Part shown: positions 41,423 through 51,027 of the stretch, piece after piece
Layout of the letters: the number at the start of each line of letters is the position of its first letter
Numbering within the stretch: the first letter of the stretch is position 1
Assembly: GCA_947492995.1 (NCBI GenBank)
Contig: CANLOU010000004.1
Location: 124,001-188,000, forward strand
DNA length: 64,000 nucleotides
Direction: 5' to 3'
From: an uncultured Litoreibacter sp.
GTDB lineage: Bacteria; Pseudomonadota; Alphaproteobacteria; Rhodobacterales; Rhodobacteraceae
Position numbers and translations under genes: made by a program
The notes under the pieces: generated by a model
The model's input: only the letters and a program-made list of their open reading frames with translations
What the model was told of the DNA's origin: nothing
Databases searched by the model: none

Positions 41423-42931
41423 TTATTCGGCCGCCTTCAATTCGAACCCCTTGGTGATCTGGTCGGACGGGGCCACCGGGTATTCGCCGGAGAAGCATGC
41501 GTCGCAATATTGCGGGCTGTCATTGTCGCGTTTGGCCTGGCCCACGGCGCGGTACAAACCGTCGAGCGAGATGAATTTCAGGCTGTCCACGCCCAAATGG
41601 TCGCGCATTTCGTCTTCGGACATGGTGGCGGCCAAGAGCTTCTCGCGGTTGGGGGTGTCGACGCCGTAAAAGCAAGGCCATGCCGTGGGGGGGGAGGCGA
41701 TGCGGAAATGCACCTCCGCCGCGCCTGCGTCGAGGATCATTTCCTTGATCTTGCGCGACGTGGTGCCGCGCACCACGCTGTCATCCACCAAAATCACCCG
41801 TTTGCCTTTGATAAGGGCACGGTTGACGTTGAGCTTGAGGCGCACGCCCATGTTGCGGATCTGCTCCGTCGGCTCGATGAAGGTGCGGCCCATATATTGG
41901 TTGCGGATGATGCCCATCGCATAGGGGATGCCGCTTTCCAGCCCATACCCAATGGCGGCAGGGGTGCCGCTATCTGGTACCGGGCAGACCAGATCGGCCT
42001 CCACCGGGTTTTCCTTCGCCAGCTCGCGGCCAATGTTTTCGCGGGTCTCGTAGACCGAGCGACCGCCCAGAATGCTGTCGGGGCGAGAAAAATACACGTG
42101 CTCGAAGATACAAAAGCGCGACTTTTGCGGACGGAAGGGGAAATGCGACTGCACGCCCTTGTCATTGATGACGACCATCTCGCCGGGCTCAATCTCGCGG
42201 ACAAATTCGGCGCCAATGATATCAAGCGCGCAGGTTTCCGAGCTGAGAGCGAAGCCGTCGCCGATTTTGCCCAACACTAACGGGCGCACGCCCAGCGGAT
42301 CGCGCACGCCGATCAGTTTGGTGCGGGTCATGGCCACCACGGAGAACGCGCCTTCGACCTTGCGCAGGGCTTCTTCCATGCGGTCGGGGATCGAGCGGCC
42401 CATGGACCGCGCCATCAGGTGAATGATACATTCGCTGTCTGACGAGCTTTGGAAGATCGAGCCGCGCTCGACCAGTTCTTTGCGCAGGGCGTCGGCATTG
42501 GTGATGTTGCCGTTATGGGCAATCGCCGCCCCGCCCATGGAAAACTCACCAAAGAAGGGCTGCACGTCGCGGATCGCGGTCTGACCTTTGGAGCCTGCGG
42601 TGGAGTAGCGCACATGCCCGATGGCCAGCGGGCCGGGCAGCGTTTCCATCACTTTGTGAGAGGTGAAGTTGTCGCGCACATAGCCGAAGCGGCGGGCGGA
42701 TTGGAAACCGGCATCTGCGTCATGGCTGACGATGCCGCCTGCCTCCTGGCCGCGATGTTGCAGGGCATGCAGGCCAAGGGCCACGAAATTGGCAGCGTCG
42801 GCCACGCCGACCACGCCGAAAATCCCGCATTCTTCTTTAAGTTTGTCGTCGTCGAATGGCGTTTCCAGCCAATTCTCGTCTTCTATGGGATCACTCGTAA
42901 CGTCGCCCGTTGGGGCGTCTGAATGCGACAT
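41423..42931 (-). CDS. purF: Amidophosphoribosyltransferase
   Basis: 502 residues from the ATG at 42931 with GGAG nine bases upstream; a longer frame to 43015 is not supported. It commits PRPP to purine synthesis. Residues 1-34 are a propeptide ending before Cys35 of CGIFGVVG, the glutaminase nucleophile after cleavage. The PRPP loop is [17 protein letters not shown]. Cys residues in [16 protein letters not shown] and YCDACF match the ligands of the [4Fe-4S] cluster of Bacillus-type PurF, which is oxygen-sensitive and regulatory. Divergent from the pseudouridine synthase gene. Confidence 0.96.
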   Translation of the reverse strand: MSHSDAPTGDVTSDPIEDENWLETPFDDDKLKEECGIFGVVGVADAANFVALGLHALQHRGQEAGGIVSHDADAGFQSARRFGYVRDNFTSHKVMETLPGPLAIGHVRYSTAGSKGQTAIRDVQPFFGEFSMGGAAIAHNGNITNADALRKELVERGSIFQSSSDSECIIHLMARSMGRSIPDRMEEALRKVEGAFSVVAMTRTKLIGVRDPLGVRPLVLGKIGDGFALSSETCALDIIGAEFVREIEPGEMVVINDKGVQSHFPFRPQKSRFCIFEHVYFSRPDSILGGRSVYETRENIGRELAKENPVEADLVCPVPDSGTPAAIGYGLESGIPYAMGIIRNQYMGRTFIEPTEQIRNMGVRLKLNVNRALIKGKRVILVDDSVVRGTTSRKIKEMILDAGAAEVHFRIASPPTAWPCFYGVDTPNREKLLAATMSEDEMRDHLGVDSLKFISLDGLYRAVGQAKRDNDSPQYCDACFSGEYPVAPSDQITKGFELKAAE

Positions 42932-43053
42932 GGATGGCAGCTCCGAATCCGCGTGACAGCTTTGTGACAACAGATAGGGCAGGGACCCGAGAAAGTCACC
43001 CCAGAGATCGGTCACAATTGCACCTTTACCCCCATATGTGGCAGGGGAGGGCC

Positions 43054-43602
43054 ATGTCGCGCATCATTTTATTCAACAAGCCGTTCAACTGCCTGTCCCA
43101 GTTCACCGATAAGGGGAATGAGGGGGGCGATCGGCAGACCCTGTCGGACTATATTGACGTGCCGGGCGTCTACGCGGCGGGGCGGCTGGACCGCGACAGC
43201 GAAGGGCTGCTGGTGCTGACCGATGACGGCAAGCTGCAGGCCCGCATAGCGGAGCCGAAGCGCAAGACCCCGAAGACCTATTTTGTGCAGGTTGAAGGCG
43301 CGCCTGAGGTGCGGTCCGTGGTGGCGCTGCGCCGCGGGGTGGTGCTGAAGGACGGCAAGACCGCGCCTGCGGTGGTGGAACAGGTGGCAGAGCCTGAGTG
43401 GTTGTGGCCCAGAACGCCGCCTGTGCGGTTCCGCAAGACGGTGCCCGACAGCTGGCTGAAGATCACCATCACCGAAGGACGCAACCGGCAGGTGCGGCGG
43501 ATGACGGCGGCGGTAGGCCACCCCACCTTGCGGCTGATCCGCTATTCCATCGGCGAATGGTCGCTGAACGGCTTGGAGACGGGGGCTTACCACGCGATTT
43601 AG
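43054..43602 (+). CDS. 23S rRNA pseudouridine synthase, RluE/RsuA family
   Basis: 182 residues from the ATG at 43054 with GGGGAGGG directly upstream. There is no S4 domain, as in RluE. The catalytic motif is [19 protein letters not shown] with Asp46; KTYFVQVEG and [27 protein letters not shown] are the typical C-terminal strands. RluE modifies U2457 of 23S rRNA in Escherichia coli; the same target here is likely but not certain. Its promoter shares the 120-base divergent region with purF. Confidence 0.92.
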   Translation: MSRIILFNKPFNCLSQFTDKGNEGGDRQTLSDYIDVPGVYAAGRLDRDSEGLLVLTDDGKLQARIAEPKRKTPKTYFVQVEGAPEVRSVVALRRGVVLKDGKTAPAVVEQVAEPEWLWPRTPPVRFRKTVPDSWLKITITEGRNRQVRRMTAAVGHPTLRLIRYSIGEWSLNGLETGAYHAI

Positions 43603-43696
43603 GCGGGGGATTGCCGGTTTTCGAGCCCCTCGCGTTTTGGGTGGCCTGATCTCACGTGCTAAAAGTTGCTGAATGATTTCAGCAGGAGGCACCGCG

Positions 43697-44488
43697 ATGT
43701 TGCGAGCCATAGGACAGGCGCATCCCGTGCGCCCCAGCGGACAGCTTCCACGTATTGGCATGGCCCCGACAGCACCTTGGGACGGGTACGTGACCCAGAT
43801 TTGCACCGCCTTTTCGCAGGCCTTGGGGCACGAGCTGCTAAGCGTCGCGCTGCGCGGATCAACCGTGCGGGCAACGGCGGTGATTGGCGTGTCGGATTTG
43901 GACATGGTGGTGGTGACGGCGCGCAAGGTGGCGGAGGTTGAGGTGCCCCATATCATCGCAGCCCCGCACCTGGAGGTGGAGGTGGCTTTGGCCACAGAGG
44001 AGGAATTGCTGAATGACCCGCGCTTTGCGTGGCTGCGGTTCAACCTTGCCTATTGCGGGCACACGGTCTGGGGGAAAGATCACGTGGCCGACTTGCCCGA
44101 GCCGATGCTCGACCGCGCGGCGGTGGGGCATTTGAAATCGGCTGACACCTGGCTGGCGCAATGGCCCAGTATGTTTGCCGAGGCCGCGGATGCGCGGGAG
44201 CGGGAGCGGATTTGCGTGTGGCTGATGAAGCGCGTCGTGCGCGCGTTATTTGAAAGCATCATGCGGGAGGAGGGGGCTTATACCCGCGACATCTACCCCT
44301 GCGCGGATATAGCGGCGCGGCACTACCCGATGTTTCGCGGCGCGATCTTTGCCGCTGCCGAGTTGGTGGTCACACCCTCCGCAGACAAGTCAGAGATAGA
44401 GGCCGCATTGGCTCCGTTGCAGGCCACGCTGCTGGCCGCGAAGGATGGTTTTCTGGCGGAAACCGCGGCGGAGACGCTGCGCGCTTAG
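43697..44488 (+). CDS. Nucleotidyltransferase-fold protein
   Basis: 263 residues from the ATG at 43697, which has AGGAGG seven bases upstream (a frame to 43673 lacks one). The NTase signature is SVALRGSTVRATAVIGVSDLDMVVV: the GS at 54-55 and Asp67-x-Asp69. The rest is helical with LRFNLAYCGHTVWGKD and a C-terminal helix. It resembles aminoglycoside or MNT-type nucleotidyltransferases but no partner HEPN toxin is adjacent. Substrate unknown. It overlaps the cvpA stop by four bases on the opposite strand. Confidence 0.8.
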   Translation: MLRAIGQAHPVRPSGQLPRIGMAPTAPWDGYVTQICTAFSQALGHELLSVALRGSTVRATAVIGVSDLDMVVVTARKVAEVEVPHIIAAPHLEVEVALATEEELLNDPRFAWLRFNLAYCGHTVWGKDHVADLPEPMLDRAAVGHLKSADTWLAQWPSMFAEAADARERERICVWLMKRVVRALFESIMREEGAYTRDIYPCADIAARHYPMFRGAIFAAAELVVTPSADKSEIEAALAPLQATLLAAKDGFLAETAAETLRA

Positions 44489-45084
44489 CCGTCGGAGGCT
44501 GCGGGAGCCGCTTCGCCTGCGGGCGGTGTGCGGCCTGCAACGCAATGCGAGGTTAGGTTTTCGTAGGTGCGGCCCGCCCAGTCAGGCGCATCGTCGGGCA
44601 CAATGCCGTCAATAGGGCCGGACATCTCGCCCACAACGCGGGCGGTGCGGCTGTCATCGACCATGGGGATCGCCTCTTCTGCGACGACACGGTCGTAGAT
44701 CACGATGGCCACGACCACCAGCAACACGCCGCGTGCGACACCAAACAGGAAGCCCAGGCCTTGGTCCAACCCGCCAAGGACGGAGCGTTGCACCGCGCCC
44801 GAGAAGATCGGTGTGAAGATCGACACAATCACCAAGACGATTGCGAAGAACACGGCGAAAGAGAAGATGGTGGCCGGCTCGCAGCCCTCAAGGAAGCTGT
44901 TCACATAAGGAATTTCTTTGACCAACGGCACGCCGCGCGCAGCGAAAGTGTAGGCCACGATGCCCGCAATGACCCAGCCAAGGATCGACAGGCATTCCCG
45001 CACAAAGCCGCGCGAGTAGGCAAGGATTGCCGAGATCACGATGACAAGTGCAGCCACCCCGTCGACTATTGTGAAACCTTCCAT
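44485..45084 (-). CDS. cvpA: CvpA family inner-membrane protein
   Basis: 199 residues with four hydrophobic helices in the first 145 (for example AALVIVISAILAYSRGFVRECLSILGWVIAGIVAYTFA). Family features are the SRGFVRECLSILGW region and GGLDQGLGFLFGVARGVLLV. CvpA is linked to colicin V production, cell-envelope stress and often sits beside purF; the two genes here are 1.5 kb apart. A 54-residue polar C-terminal tail is cytoplasmic or periplasmic. It follows radA by 25 bases. Confidence 0.92.
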   Translation of the reverse strand: MEGFTIVDGVAALVIVISAILAYSRGFVRECLSILGWVIAGIVAYTFAARGVPLVKEIPYVNSFLEGCEPATIFSFAVFFAIVLVIVSIFTPIFSGAVQRSVLGGLDQGLGFLFGVARGVLLVVVAIVIYDRVVAEEAIPMVDDSRTARVVGEMSGPIDGIVPDDAPDWAGRTYENLTSHCVAGRTPPAGEAAPAASDG

Positions 45085-45109
45085 GTGCCGTCTCTCTTTC
45101 CGTTAGCGC

Positions 45110-46477
45110 CTAATCTGCGCCGAATATATCATTTACCACGGACACCAGATCGTCCGTCATCCGCAAGCTCATGCCATCCACGGAGGGCAATTTCTTCTGA
45201 ACCGGCGTTATGGCGGATGCAAAACCAAGTTTTGACGCCTCTTTCAACCGGTTTTCGGCCTGCGTGACAGGTCTTAGCGCACCAGAGAGGCTAATTTCAC
45301 CAAAAACCACGGTATCTGCCGGCAAAGCATGGTCTTCTCGGGCGGAAAGTAGCGCACAGGCAACAGCCAGATCGGCGGCGGGTTCATGCACCCGCATGCC
45401 TCCGGCGACGTTTAGGTAGACGTCCAGCCCCGCAAAAGGGATGCCGCAGCGGGCTTCCAGCACCGCCAGAATGGTGGCGAGACGTTGGCCGTCAAGGCCC
45501 ACGACGGTGCGCCGCGCTTGGCTGTGGGGGGAGGGGGAGACCAGCGCTTGGATCTCGGTCAACATGGGGCGCGTGCCCTCGATGCCGGAAAAGACGATGG
45601 AGCCCGGCGCGGGCTTGTCACGGTCGCTGAGGAACAGGGCGGAGGGGTTTTTGACCTCCGTCAGGCCGCGGCCTGTCATCTCGAACACGCCGATCTCGTC
45701 GGCGGGGCCGAAGCGGTTTTTAACGGCGCGCAGGATACGGAACTGGTGGCCCCGCTCGCCCTCGAAATAAAGCACAGTGTCGACCATATGCTCGACCACA
45801 CGCGGACCTGCTATGGCGCCTTCCTTGGTGACATGGCCCACAATGATGACCGAACATCCACGTTTCTTTGCGAAGGTGACCAGCTCATGACACGCAGCAC
45901 GGACTTGGGAGACGGAGCCGGGGGCTGACTCGATATTGTCGACCCACATGGTCTGGATCGAGTCGATGATGACCAGATCGGGATCTTCCTTGTCCAAGGT
46001 GGTCAGCACATCGCGCAAGTTGGTCTCTGCCGCTAACTTAACAGGTGAGCTTTCTAGCCCAAGCCGTTGAGCACGCATACGAATTTGCTGTGCGGCTTCC
46101 TCCCCAGAGACATAGACCACGTTCATGCCGTTGCGCCCGAAGCGGGCTGCGGCTTGTAGCAAAAGTGTCGATTTGCCGATGCCGGGATCTCCGCCCACAA
46201 GGATGGCTGAGGCGTCAACCAGACCGCCGCCAAGGACGCGGTCCAGTTCTCCCACGCCTGACACGGTGCGTTTGGGCGGGTTGTCCTTGGTGGACAGGTC
46301 GGTCAGCTCGATCGCTTTGCCGCGCGTGTTGCCCAGGGATTTTTTGCCGGGGCCTGCGGCGGAGAGCGGCTTTTCCTCGATGATCGAGTTCCACGCGCCG
46401 CATGCCTCGCAGCGGCCGGACCATTTGGTATGGGACGCGGCGCATTCCGTGCAGGTGAAGGAGGGTTGTTTGGCCAT
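45110..46477 (-). CDS. radA: DNA repair protein RadA (RecA-like with Lon-like domain)
   Basis: 455 residues. N-terminal zinc finger with Cys9, Cys12, Cys23 and Cys26 (FTCTECA, GRCEACGAW). Walker A GGDPGIGKST at 95-104, LVIIDSIQTMW as Walker B, the RadA-specific KNRFG motif in AVKNRFGPADEIGVF, and a C-terminal Lon-like domain (VVGLDGQRLATILAVLEARCGIPF, ARE..). It extends D-loops in recombination. It precedes cvpA and follows the membrane-paralogue genes by 30 bases, so they may be one operon. Confidence 0.96.
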   Translation of the reverse strand: MAKQPSFTCTECAASHTKWSGRCEACGAWNSIIEEKPLSAAGPGKKSLGNTRGKAIELTDLSTKDNPPKRTVSGVGELDRVLGGGLVDASAILVGGDPGIGKSTLLLQAAARFGRNGMNVVYVSGEEAAQQIRMRAQRLGLESSPVKLAAETNLRDVLTTLDKEDPDLVIIDSIQTMWVDNIESAPGSVSQVRAACHELVTFAKKRGCSVIIVGHVTKEGAIAGPRVVEHMVDTVLYFEGERGHQFRILRAVKNRFGPADEIGVFEMTGRGLTEVKNPSALFLSDRDKPAPGSIVFSGIEGTRPMLTEIQALVSPSPHSQARRTVVGLDGQRLATILAVLEARCGIPFAGLDVYLNVAGGMRVHEPAADLAVACALLSAREDHALPADTVVFGEISLSGALRPVTQAENRLKEASKLGFASAITPVQKKLPSVDGMSLRMTDDLVSVVNDIFGAD

Positions 46478-46507
46478 GGCTGAGTATGTGTCGGAGTGGC
46501 GCGCGAG

Positions 46508-46855
46508 TTACAAGCCGTTCTGCAATATCGTGCTCAATCCGCCTTGGATCAATGTATCGACCGCCGCAAAGAAAGCTAGGACCCCTAGGACCAGCTGCAC
46601 CAGCGGCAGCAGCTTGGACCATCGTGTATCGGCCCAGACGCCCACAATCGCCGTGAAAATCAGGCTACCTGAGGCGGCAAAGGTGACGCCTGCGAGGTTC
46701 CAAGTGATGCCCGCGACCACCAGAAGGGTCGAGATAGTCAGCACCCCATAGCTCACCCGCAGCTTGCCCGTCGTCATAAAGCAGCGGTAGAGCGACCACA
46801 GAAGCGCGGCAAAAACGGCGGCGGCGATGACGATACCAATCAGCAGGGCTGCCAT
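46508..46855 (-). CDS. Small four-helix membrane protein, tandem paralogue C
   Basis: 115 residues from the ATG at 46855, which has AAGGA upstream; the longer frame to 47146 overlaps the preceding gene. Hydrophobic segments: LIGIVIAAAVFAALLWSLYR, VSYGVLTISTLLVVAGITW, SGSLIFTAIVGVWA and LLPLVQLVLGVLAFFAA. It shares with the two upstream genes the pattern LYR/AYR after helix 1 and RWSKLLPLVQ near the last helix. I know no named family. Confidence 0.7.
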   Translation of the reverse strand: MAALLIGIVIAAAVFAALLWSLYRCFMTTGKLRVSYGVLTISTLLVVAGITWNLAGVTFAASGSLIFTAIVGVWADTRWSKLLPLVQLVLGVLAFFAAVDTLIQGGLSTILQNGL

Positions 46856-46875
46856 TTCAAGATCCTTCAGAGTGT

Positions 46876-47223
46876 TTAACGCGCGGCCTGGATCAGAACA
46901 TAAAAGAAGCTGCAGGCAAAGACGACATGACCGATAGAGAGAAGTTTGAACCAGCGCTTTTCGGAGATGATGGCCGAGATTGCGAAAGGCAAGATCAACG
47001 CGGTCAGCAACATGTAATTGGTGAGGCTTTGGTAGTCGAAAGGTCTCCAAAGGGCGGAGGTTGCGGCGAGAGTGAGGGCGATCAGCGCGAAGGCGTTGAA
47101 CCGCAGCAAGGTCGGCTGCGCGGTTAGCATTCGGTAGGCCTGCCACCCCAGCTGCGCGACAACAACCAGCGCCAGCCCATAAAACAGCACGGGGTGCAGC
47201 AGGTATAGCGTCAGCTCCATCAT
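46876..47223 (-). CDS. Small four-helix membrane protein, tandem paralogue B
   Basis: 115 residues; the ATG at 47223 overlaps the previous stop (ATGA). It begins MMELTLYLLHPVLFYGLALVVV-like and has LGWQAYRML, FNAFALIALTLAATSALW, a DYQSLTNYM loop, LILPFAISAI and RWFKLLSIGHVVFAC. The shared blocks with paralogue A are LGWQ-x-YR, a conserved KL/FNA-x-A and WFKLL-x-x-x-H. Predicted inner-membrane protein of unknown function. Confidence 0.74.
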   Translation of the reverse strand: MMELTLYLLHPVLFYGLALVVVAQLGWQAYRMLTAQPTLLRFNAFALIALTLAATSALWRPFDYQSLTNYMLLTALILPFAISAIISEKRWFKLLSIGHVVFACSFFYVLIQAAR

Positions 47224-47543
47224 GGCGATGCCGTCGCGAAGATGGCGAGAAACAGCAACATGATCCCGAGATGCGCCAATGGAAGCAGTTTGAACCAACC
47301 GGGGTCGCCGATCACCGCAATCACAAGAAACGGAAGCCCAAACAGCCCGCGGTTGAAAGCGGTGACAAGGCTGTCATACCCATCATAGGGCGGCATCAGC
47401 AAAAGCGCCGAGGTCCCCAGAATAGCGAGGGCGTTCAATTTCCATAAGCCTTCGGCTTTGGCAACGCGGTAGCTCTGCCAGCCGAGATTTGCCAGCAGCG
47501 CCAACCCGATCAGGGTGACAGGAATAAGTTTCAGCACCACCAT
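47220..47543 (-). CDS. Small four-helix membrane protein, tandem paralogue A
   Basis: 107 residues; the ATG at 47543 shares one base with the stop of the PqiA-like gene. Segments: VVLKLIPVTLIGLALLANLGW, QSYRVAKAEGLWKLNALAI, LGTSALLLM, a PPYDGYDSLVTAF loop, FGLPFLVIAVIGD and GWFKLLPLAHLGIMLLFLAIFA. The LGWQSYR, KLNALA and WFKLLPLAH motifs recur in paralogue B and, more weakly, in C. Function unknown. Confidence 0.74.
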   Translation of the reverse strand: MVVLKLIPVTLIGLALLANLGWQSYRVAKAEGLWKLNALAILGTSALLLMPPYDGYDSLVTAFNRGLFGLPFLVIAVIGDPGWFKLLPLAHLGIMLLFLAIFATASP

Positions 47544-47989
47544 TACGCGATTGCCTGCTGTGGCGCAGGCTTCGTCATAACGGAGCAGTACAGCGACACC
47601 AACACACAGCCCGTGAAGGCGTAAAGCCCCCAACCGGTTTCCAGCCGTCCGACGCCCACCCCCTTGGCGACCACGATATACAGCGCGATCAGGAAGATGT
47701 CGGCCATGGCCAATTTGCCCATCAGCGTGATGGGCGGCAGTAGTTTGGGCGACGCCAGTTTGAAGTGGATCAGCCCTAAACCGATGGTCTTGAGATAGGG
47801 GGCGACCAGCGCGAAGAAGGTGACGGCCAACGCCAGCGGGATGTCCTTTTCCCAAAGCGACTGCAGGCCGGACAGGACCGAGATTTCGGAGAGTTTGAAA
47901 AACGGCAGCAGCCCCGCCTTCAGCAGTGGGGCGGTCCATGCAACCGGGAAAGCGATCAGCAGGGACAGGTTCAGAAGTTTCAAAAACAT
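47543..47989 (-). CDS. Paraquat-inducible protein A-like membrane protein
   Basis: 148 residues, four hydrophobic helices. It resembles one half of PqiA: LFKLSEISVLSGLQSLWEKDIPLALAVTFFALVAPYLKTIGL-like segment, MGKLAMADIFLIALYIVVAKGVGVG with the K-x-x-M-x-D region, and TGWGLYAFTGCVLVSLYCSV. PqiA proteins feed MCE (PqiB) lipid-transport tunnels in the envelope. No MCE partner is in the window except MlaEF further right. It heads a cluster with three small paralogues ending in radA. Confidence 0.84.
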   Translation of the reverse strand: MFLKLLNLSLLIAFPVAWTAPLLKAGLLPFFKLSEISVLSGLQSLWEKDIPLALAVTFFALVAPYLKTIGLGLIHFKLASPKLLPPITLMGKLAMADIFLIALYIVVAKGVGVGRLETGWGLYAFTGCVLVSLYCSVMTKPAPQQAIA

Positions 47990-48059
47990 GCACTAGACAT
48001 AGGAACGGCCCGCCCAGTTGTGCAAGCCGTTCTTCAATCCGCGCAATGTTGGCAAGACC

Positions 48060-48878
48060 TTATTCGGCGGCCATGTCCTTTTTGGGCAACGGCACGGGGC
48101 CGTCCTGGACTTTGGGCTGAGGCTTGGGCAGGGCAACCACGTTTTCAGGCTCTATCGCGCCCTCGGCCATCATCTCGTAGCCCAGAAGCGGCAGGATTTC
48201 GGCCAAATCAGCTTCCAGACGGTTCATTTGGGCCTGCACCACGCTGTCTTCGACATGGACCTGCTGCGACCAGCGCTTGAGGTCCTTAACCGTTTGCTGC
48301 GCGACGCTCAGGCGGTCGCGGTATTGCTCGATCTCTTCCTGGCGCTGCTTGAGGAAGGTCTTGGCGCGGCTCACTTTCTCGTCGGAATAGATTTCGGCCA
48401 GTTCGCGGGCTTCGCGGCCCATTTGGGCGGCGACTTCCAGAACCGAGGGTTCCAGCGTTTCCAGCTCAGGATGTTCGCGCATGAACATGATACGTTCGCG
48501 CACGGAGTCGAATTCGGACGACATGGAGAACAGCTCTTCGCGGTCGGCCTTGTGAGCCAGCGCGTAGGCGCGTGCGACATCTTCCATGGAGATGTGGAAG
48601 TTGCGATGCGACTTCTCCAGCTCAAGGATGCGGCGGTTTGAGGGCAGATAGAAACACAGGCTTATCGCCAAAGCGGCTAGGAACAGCTGTGTGACCATGC
48701 CTGCGTAGGGGACAACCGTCTCGCCATAGCTTGCCGTGAAGCTAAGCCAGGGCGCAAACCCCAATGCCGCGGCCAATGTGGCCCCCAGCACAACAATCGA
48801 GAAACCAACAACAGCGACGAGCGCCACTTTCTGAAAAAACTGCTGCACTTGCAGCCACGTGCGACTTGCACCCGTCAT
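48060..48878 (-). CDS. Membrane protein with two helices and a long coiled coil
   Basis: 272 residues. Helices at about 18-42 and 55-78 (VALVAVVGFSIVVLGATLAAAL and MVTQLFLAALAISLCFYL), then a long charged helical region about 80-225 (LELEKSHRNFHISMEDVARAYALAHKADREELFSM, SRAKTFLKQRQEEIEQYRDRLSVAQQTVKDL) that should form a coiled coil, and a Pro/Lys-rich tail. No family is recognised. It could be a membrane scaffold. Upstream, 48879-49124 holds no gene; it includes a direct repeat GGGGTATT. Confidence 0.72.
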   Translation of the reverse strand: MTGASRTWLQVQQFFQKVALVAVVGFSIVVLGATLAAALGFAPWLSFTASYGETVVPYAGMVTQLFLAALAISLCFYLPSNRRILELEKSHRNFHISMEDVARAYALAHKADREELFSMSSEFDSVRERIMFMREHPELETLEPSVLEVAAQMGREARELAEIYSDEKVSRAKTFLKQRQEEIEQYRDRLSVAQQTVKDLKRWSQQVHVEDSVVQAQMNRLEADLAEILPLLGYEMMAEGAIEPENVVALPKPQPKVQDGPVPLPKKDMAAE

Positions 48879-49124
48879 GACAATACCTACCCCAGGTTCA
48901 CGCGTTAATGGACTGTTAGGATAAGCGATTAACCGCCTGTTTCAAAATCAAAATTTGGCGGAAATGTGGCAGAGAATTCCCCGTGACCTACTAAATGTGG
49001 GGTATTTTTGGGGTATTGTTTCGCGGCTGGAAACGATTGCGCCGAATTGATGAGATAGCTGACGCGGGTGCGCCAGATCGCGGGCCGGATGATTCTTGTT
49101 GCCGCGCCGCCGCTTTGGGTGGGC

Positions 49125-49514
49125 TCAACCAGCCAACGACGTAACCACGACAAGGCCCAGCTGCAGACCAACCATGACCACAATCGCGACATTCCAAGGG
49201 AGTGGCGACGCGACACCCCGCAACACATGTGCATGCATCAAGAAAGACACCACCAGAACGCCCACCCAAATCACCGCAATGCCGAGGATCATCAACCAAG
49301 GCGCATCGGCTGCAAACATCATCAAAATGCTGGCCACGACGCCTATGGGCAGCAACGCGGCGAAGTATTTGAACCACGGCCAATGCGCGCGGAACGCCTT
49401 GACCGGATTGAAAATCACGCCCGTCTTCCCAAACGCATGCACCATTGTGCTCATAAGTACAGCGTTGAAATAAAGAGCGGGCAAAGCCAACAAGAGGATG
49501 GGAAATGTGCTCAC
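49125..49514 (-). CDS. Small membrane protein coupled to mlaF
   Basis: 129 residues with four hydrophobic helices (LLLALPALYFNAVLMSTMVHAF, YFAALLPIGVVASILMMFAA, LMILGIAVIWVGVLVVSFLMHAHVL, VAIVVMVGLQLGLVVVT). Its ATG overlaps the mlaF stop, making it the last of four coupled genes alr-mlaE-mlaF-orf. Position suggests it takes part in lipid transport, but no motif proves it. It is not an MCE (MlaD) protein. Confidence 0.72.
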   Translation of the reverse strand: MSTFPILLLALPALYFNAVLMSTMVHAFGKTGVIFNPVKAFRAHWPWFKYFAALLPIGVVASILMMFAADAPWLMILGIAVIWVGVLVVSFLMHAHVLRGVASPLPWNVAIVVMVGLQLGLVVVTSLAG

Positions 49515-50257
49515 CGGACGGCCTCAATCGGCCCCTTGGCGGAGCCGGAGACGAATTGGGTGAGATACGGATCGCCCGACGCATCCATCTCGGCCACGGG
49601 GCCGGTCCATTGGATCACGCCATCATGCAGCATGGCGACCTTGTCGGCGATGGTGCGCACCGATGACATGTCGTGCGTGATCGTCATGGTGGTCGCGCCC
49701 ATCTCGACCACGATCTCGCGGATCAGATCGTTGATGACGCCCGACATGATCGGGTCTAGGCCGGTTGTCGGTTCGTCAAAGAAGATGATTTCCGGCTCAG
49801 CGGCGATGGCGCGGGCGAGGCCGACGCGCTTTTGCATGCCGCCCGATAGCTCGGCGGGGTAGCGGTCGGCGACGTCGGGTTTCAAGCCCACGCGGCGCAG
49901 TTTTTCGATAGCAATCTCGCGGGCCTCGTCCTTGGGACGTTTGAGGGAGCCGCGCATCAGGCGGAAGGCCACGTTTTGCCAGACGGGCAGGGAGTCGAAC
50001 AACGCGCCACCTTGGAACAGCATCCCGAAGCGGGCGAGGAACGCGTCACGGTCGCCTTTGGTGGCGTCCTTGCCGTCGACCAGAATTTCGCCCGCATCGG
50101 GGGTGACAAGACCGAGAACGGACTTGATGAGGATCGACTTGCCGGTGCCCGACCCGCCAATCACCACCATGCTTTCGCCCTTGGGGACATGCAGATTGAT
50201 GCCACGCAGCACATGGTTTGAACTGAAGGATTTTTTGACATCAGTGAGGCGGATCAT
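49511..50257 (-). CDS. mlaF: ABC transporter ATP-binding protein, MlaF-like
   Basis: 248 residues. Walker A VIGGSGTGKSILIKSVLGL, Q-loop FGMLFQGGALFDSLPVWQNVAF, signature LSGGMQKRVGLARAIA, Walker B IIFFDEPTTGLDP and TITHDMSSVRTIAD. The FQGGALFDSL segment is typical of the MlaF/TtgG group that powers phospholipid trafficking between membranes. The start overlaps the mlaE stop and the stop overlaps the next gene. No MlaD, MlaC or MlaB gene is in the window. Confidence 0.92.
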   Translation of the reverse strand: MIRLTDVKKSFSSNHVLRGINLHVPKGESMVVIGGSGTGKSILIKSVLGLVTPDAGEILVDGKDATKGDRDAFLARFGMLFQGGALFDSLPVWQNVAFRLMRGSLKRPKDEAREIAIEKLRRVGLKPDVADRYPAELSGGMQKRVGLARAIAAEPEIIFFDEPTTGLDPIMSGVINDLIREIVVEMGATTMTITHDMSSVRTIADKVAMLHDGVIQWTGPVAEMDASGDPYLTQFVSGSAKGPIEAVR

Positions 50258-51027
50258 GCTGAGAAAAACACCCCTGTCAGAATGAAGTTGGCCGCAAGGA
50301 TCAGGATAGCGGCGGCCTGCACAGAGGCCTTGGTGGCCCCGCCCACACCTTGCGCGCCGCGGCCTGAATTCATGCCGTAATAGCAGCCCATAAGCGCGGC
50401 GATGGTGCCGAAGACCGCGCCTTTGGCGAGGCTCGACAGGATGTCGGTGGATTGCAGAAAGTCGGCGGTGTTTTGCAGGTAAGCGGCCTCGTTGAAGCCG
50501 AGGGTTTTGGTGGCGACGAGGAAGCCGCCGAAGATGCCGATAATGTCGCCAATGCCTGTGAGCAGGGGCACCACCAATAGCGCGGCGAGGACGCGTGGGA
50601 CGGTGAGGTATTTCATCGGGTGGGTGGACAGCGTGACGAGCGCGTCGATTTGTTCGGTCACCTTCATGGTCGCGATCTCAGCCGCGATGGAGGACGTGAC
50701 GCGGGCAGCGATCATCAGGCCCACGAGCACGGGGCCAAGCTCGCGCACTATGCCGATGGCCACGATTTGGGGGACGACAGCCTCGGCGTTGAAGCGCGCC
50801 CCGCCTGCGTAGATTTGCAAGGCAAGCGCCCCGCCGGTGAAGATGGTGGTCAGGCCGACGACGGGCAGGGAGAAGTAGCCGATTTGCAGCAGCTGTTGGC
50901 CGAATTCCTTGAAGTAGAATGGCGGGCGGATCAGGTGGCTGACGGTTTGGCCTGCGAAGATCGCGATGCGCCCGATGGAGGCAAGGAAAGCCAGCGTGGC
51001 GGCGCCGATGGCGGCGAGGATGCTCAC
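50254..51027 (-). CDS. mlaE: ABC transporter permease, MlaE-like
   Basis: 257 residues. MlaE signatures: [79 protein letters not shown], and [20 protein letters not shown]. About five membrane helices. With MlaF it forms the core of the MCE-dependent lipid transporter in the inner membrane. It starts four bases inside the alr stop. Confidence 0.94.
   Translation of the reverse strand: MSILAAIGAATLAFLASIGRIAIFAGQTVSHLIRPPFYFKEFGQQLLQIGYFSLPVVGLTTIFTGGALALQIYAGGARFNAEAVVPQIVAIGIVRELGPVLVGLMIAARVTSSIAAEIATMKVTEQIDALVTLSTHPMKYLTVPRVLAALLVVPLLTGIGDIIGIFGGFLVATKTLGFNEAAYLQNTADFLQSTDILSSLAKGAVFGTIAALMGCYYGMNSGRGAQGVGGATKASVQAAAILILAANFILTGVFFSA

Noticed and set aside
49068-49862. Plus-strand frame opposite orf129 and mlaF
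   Set aside because: Antisense to two coupled minus-strand genes with complete motifs; translation His/Arg-rich.
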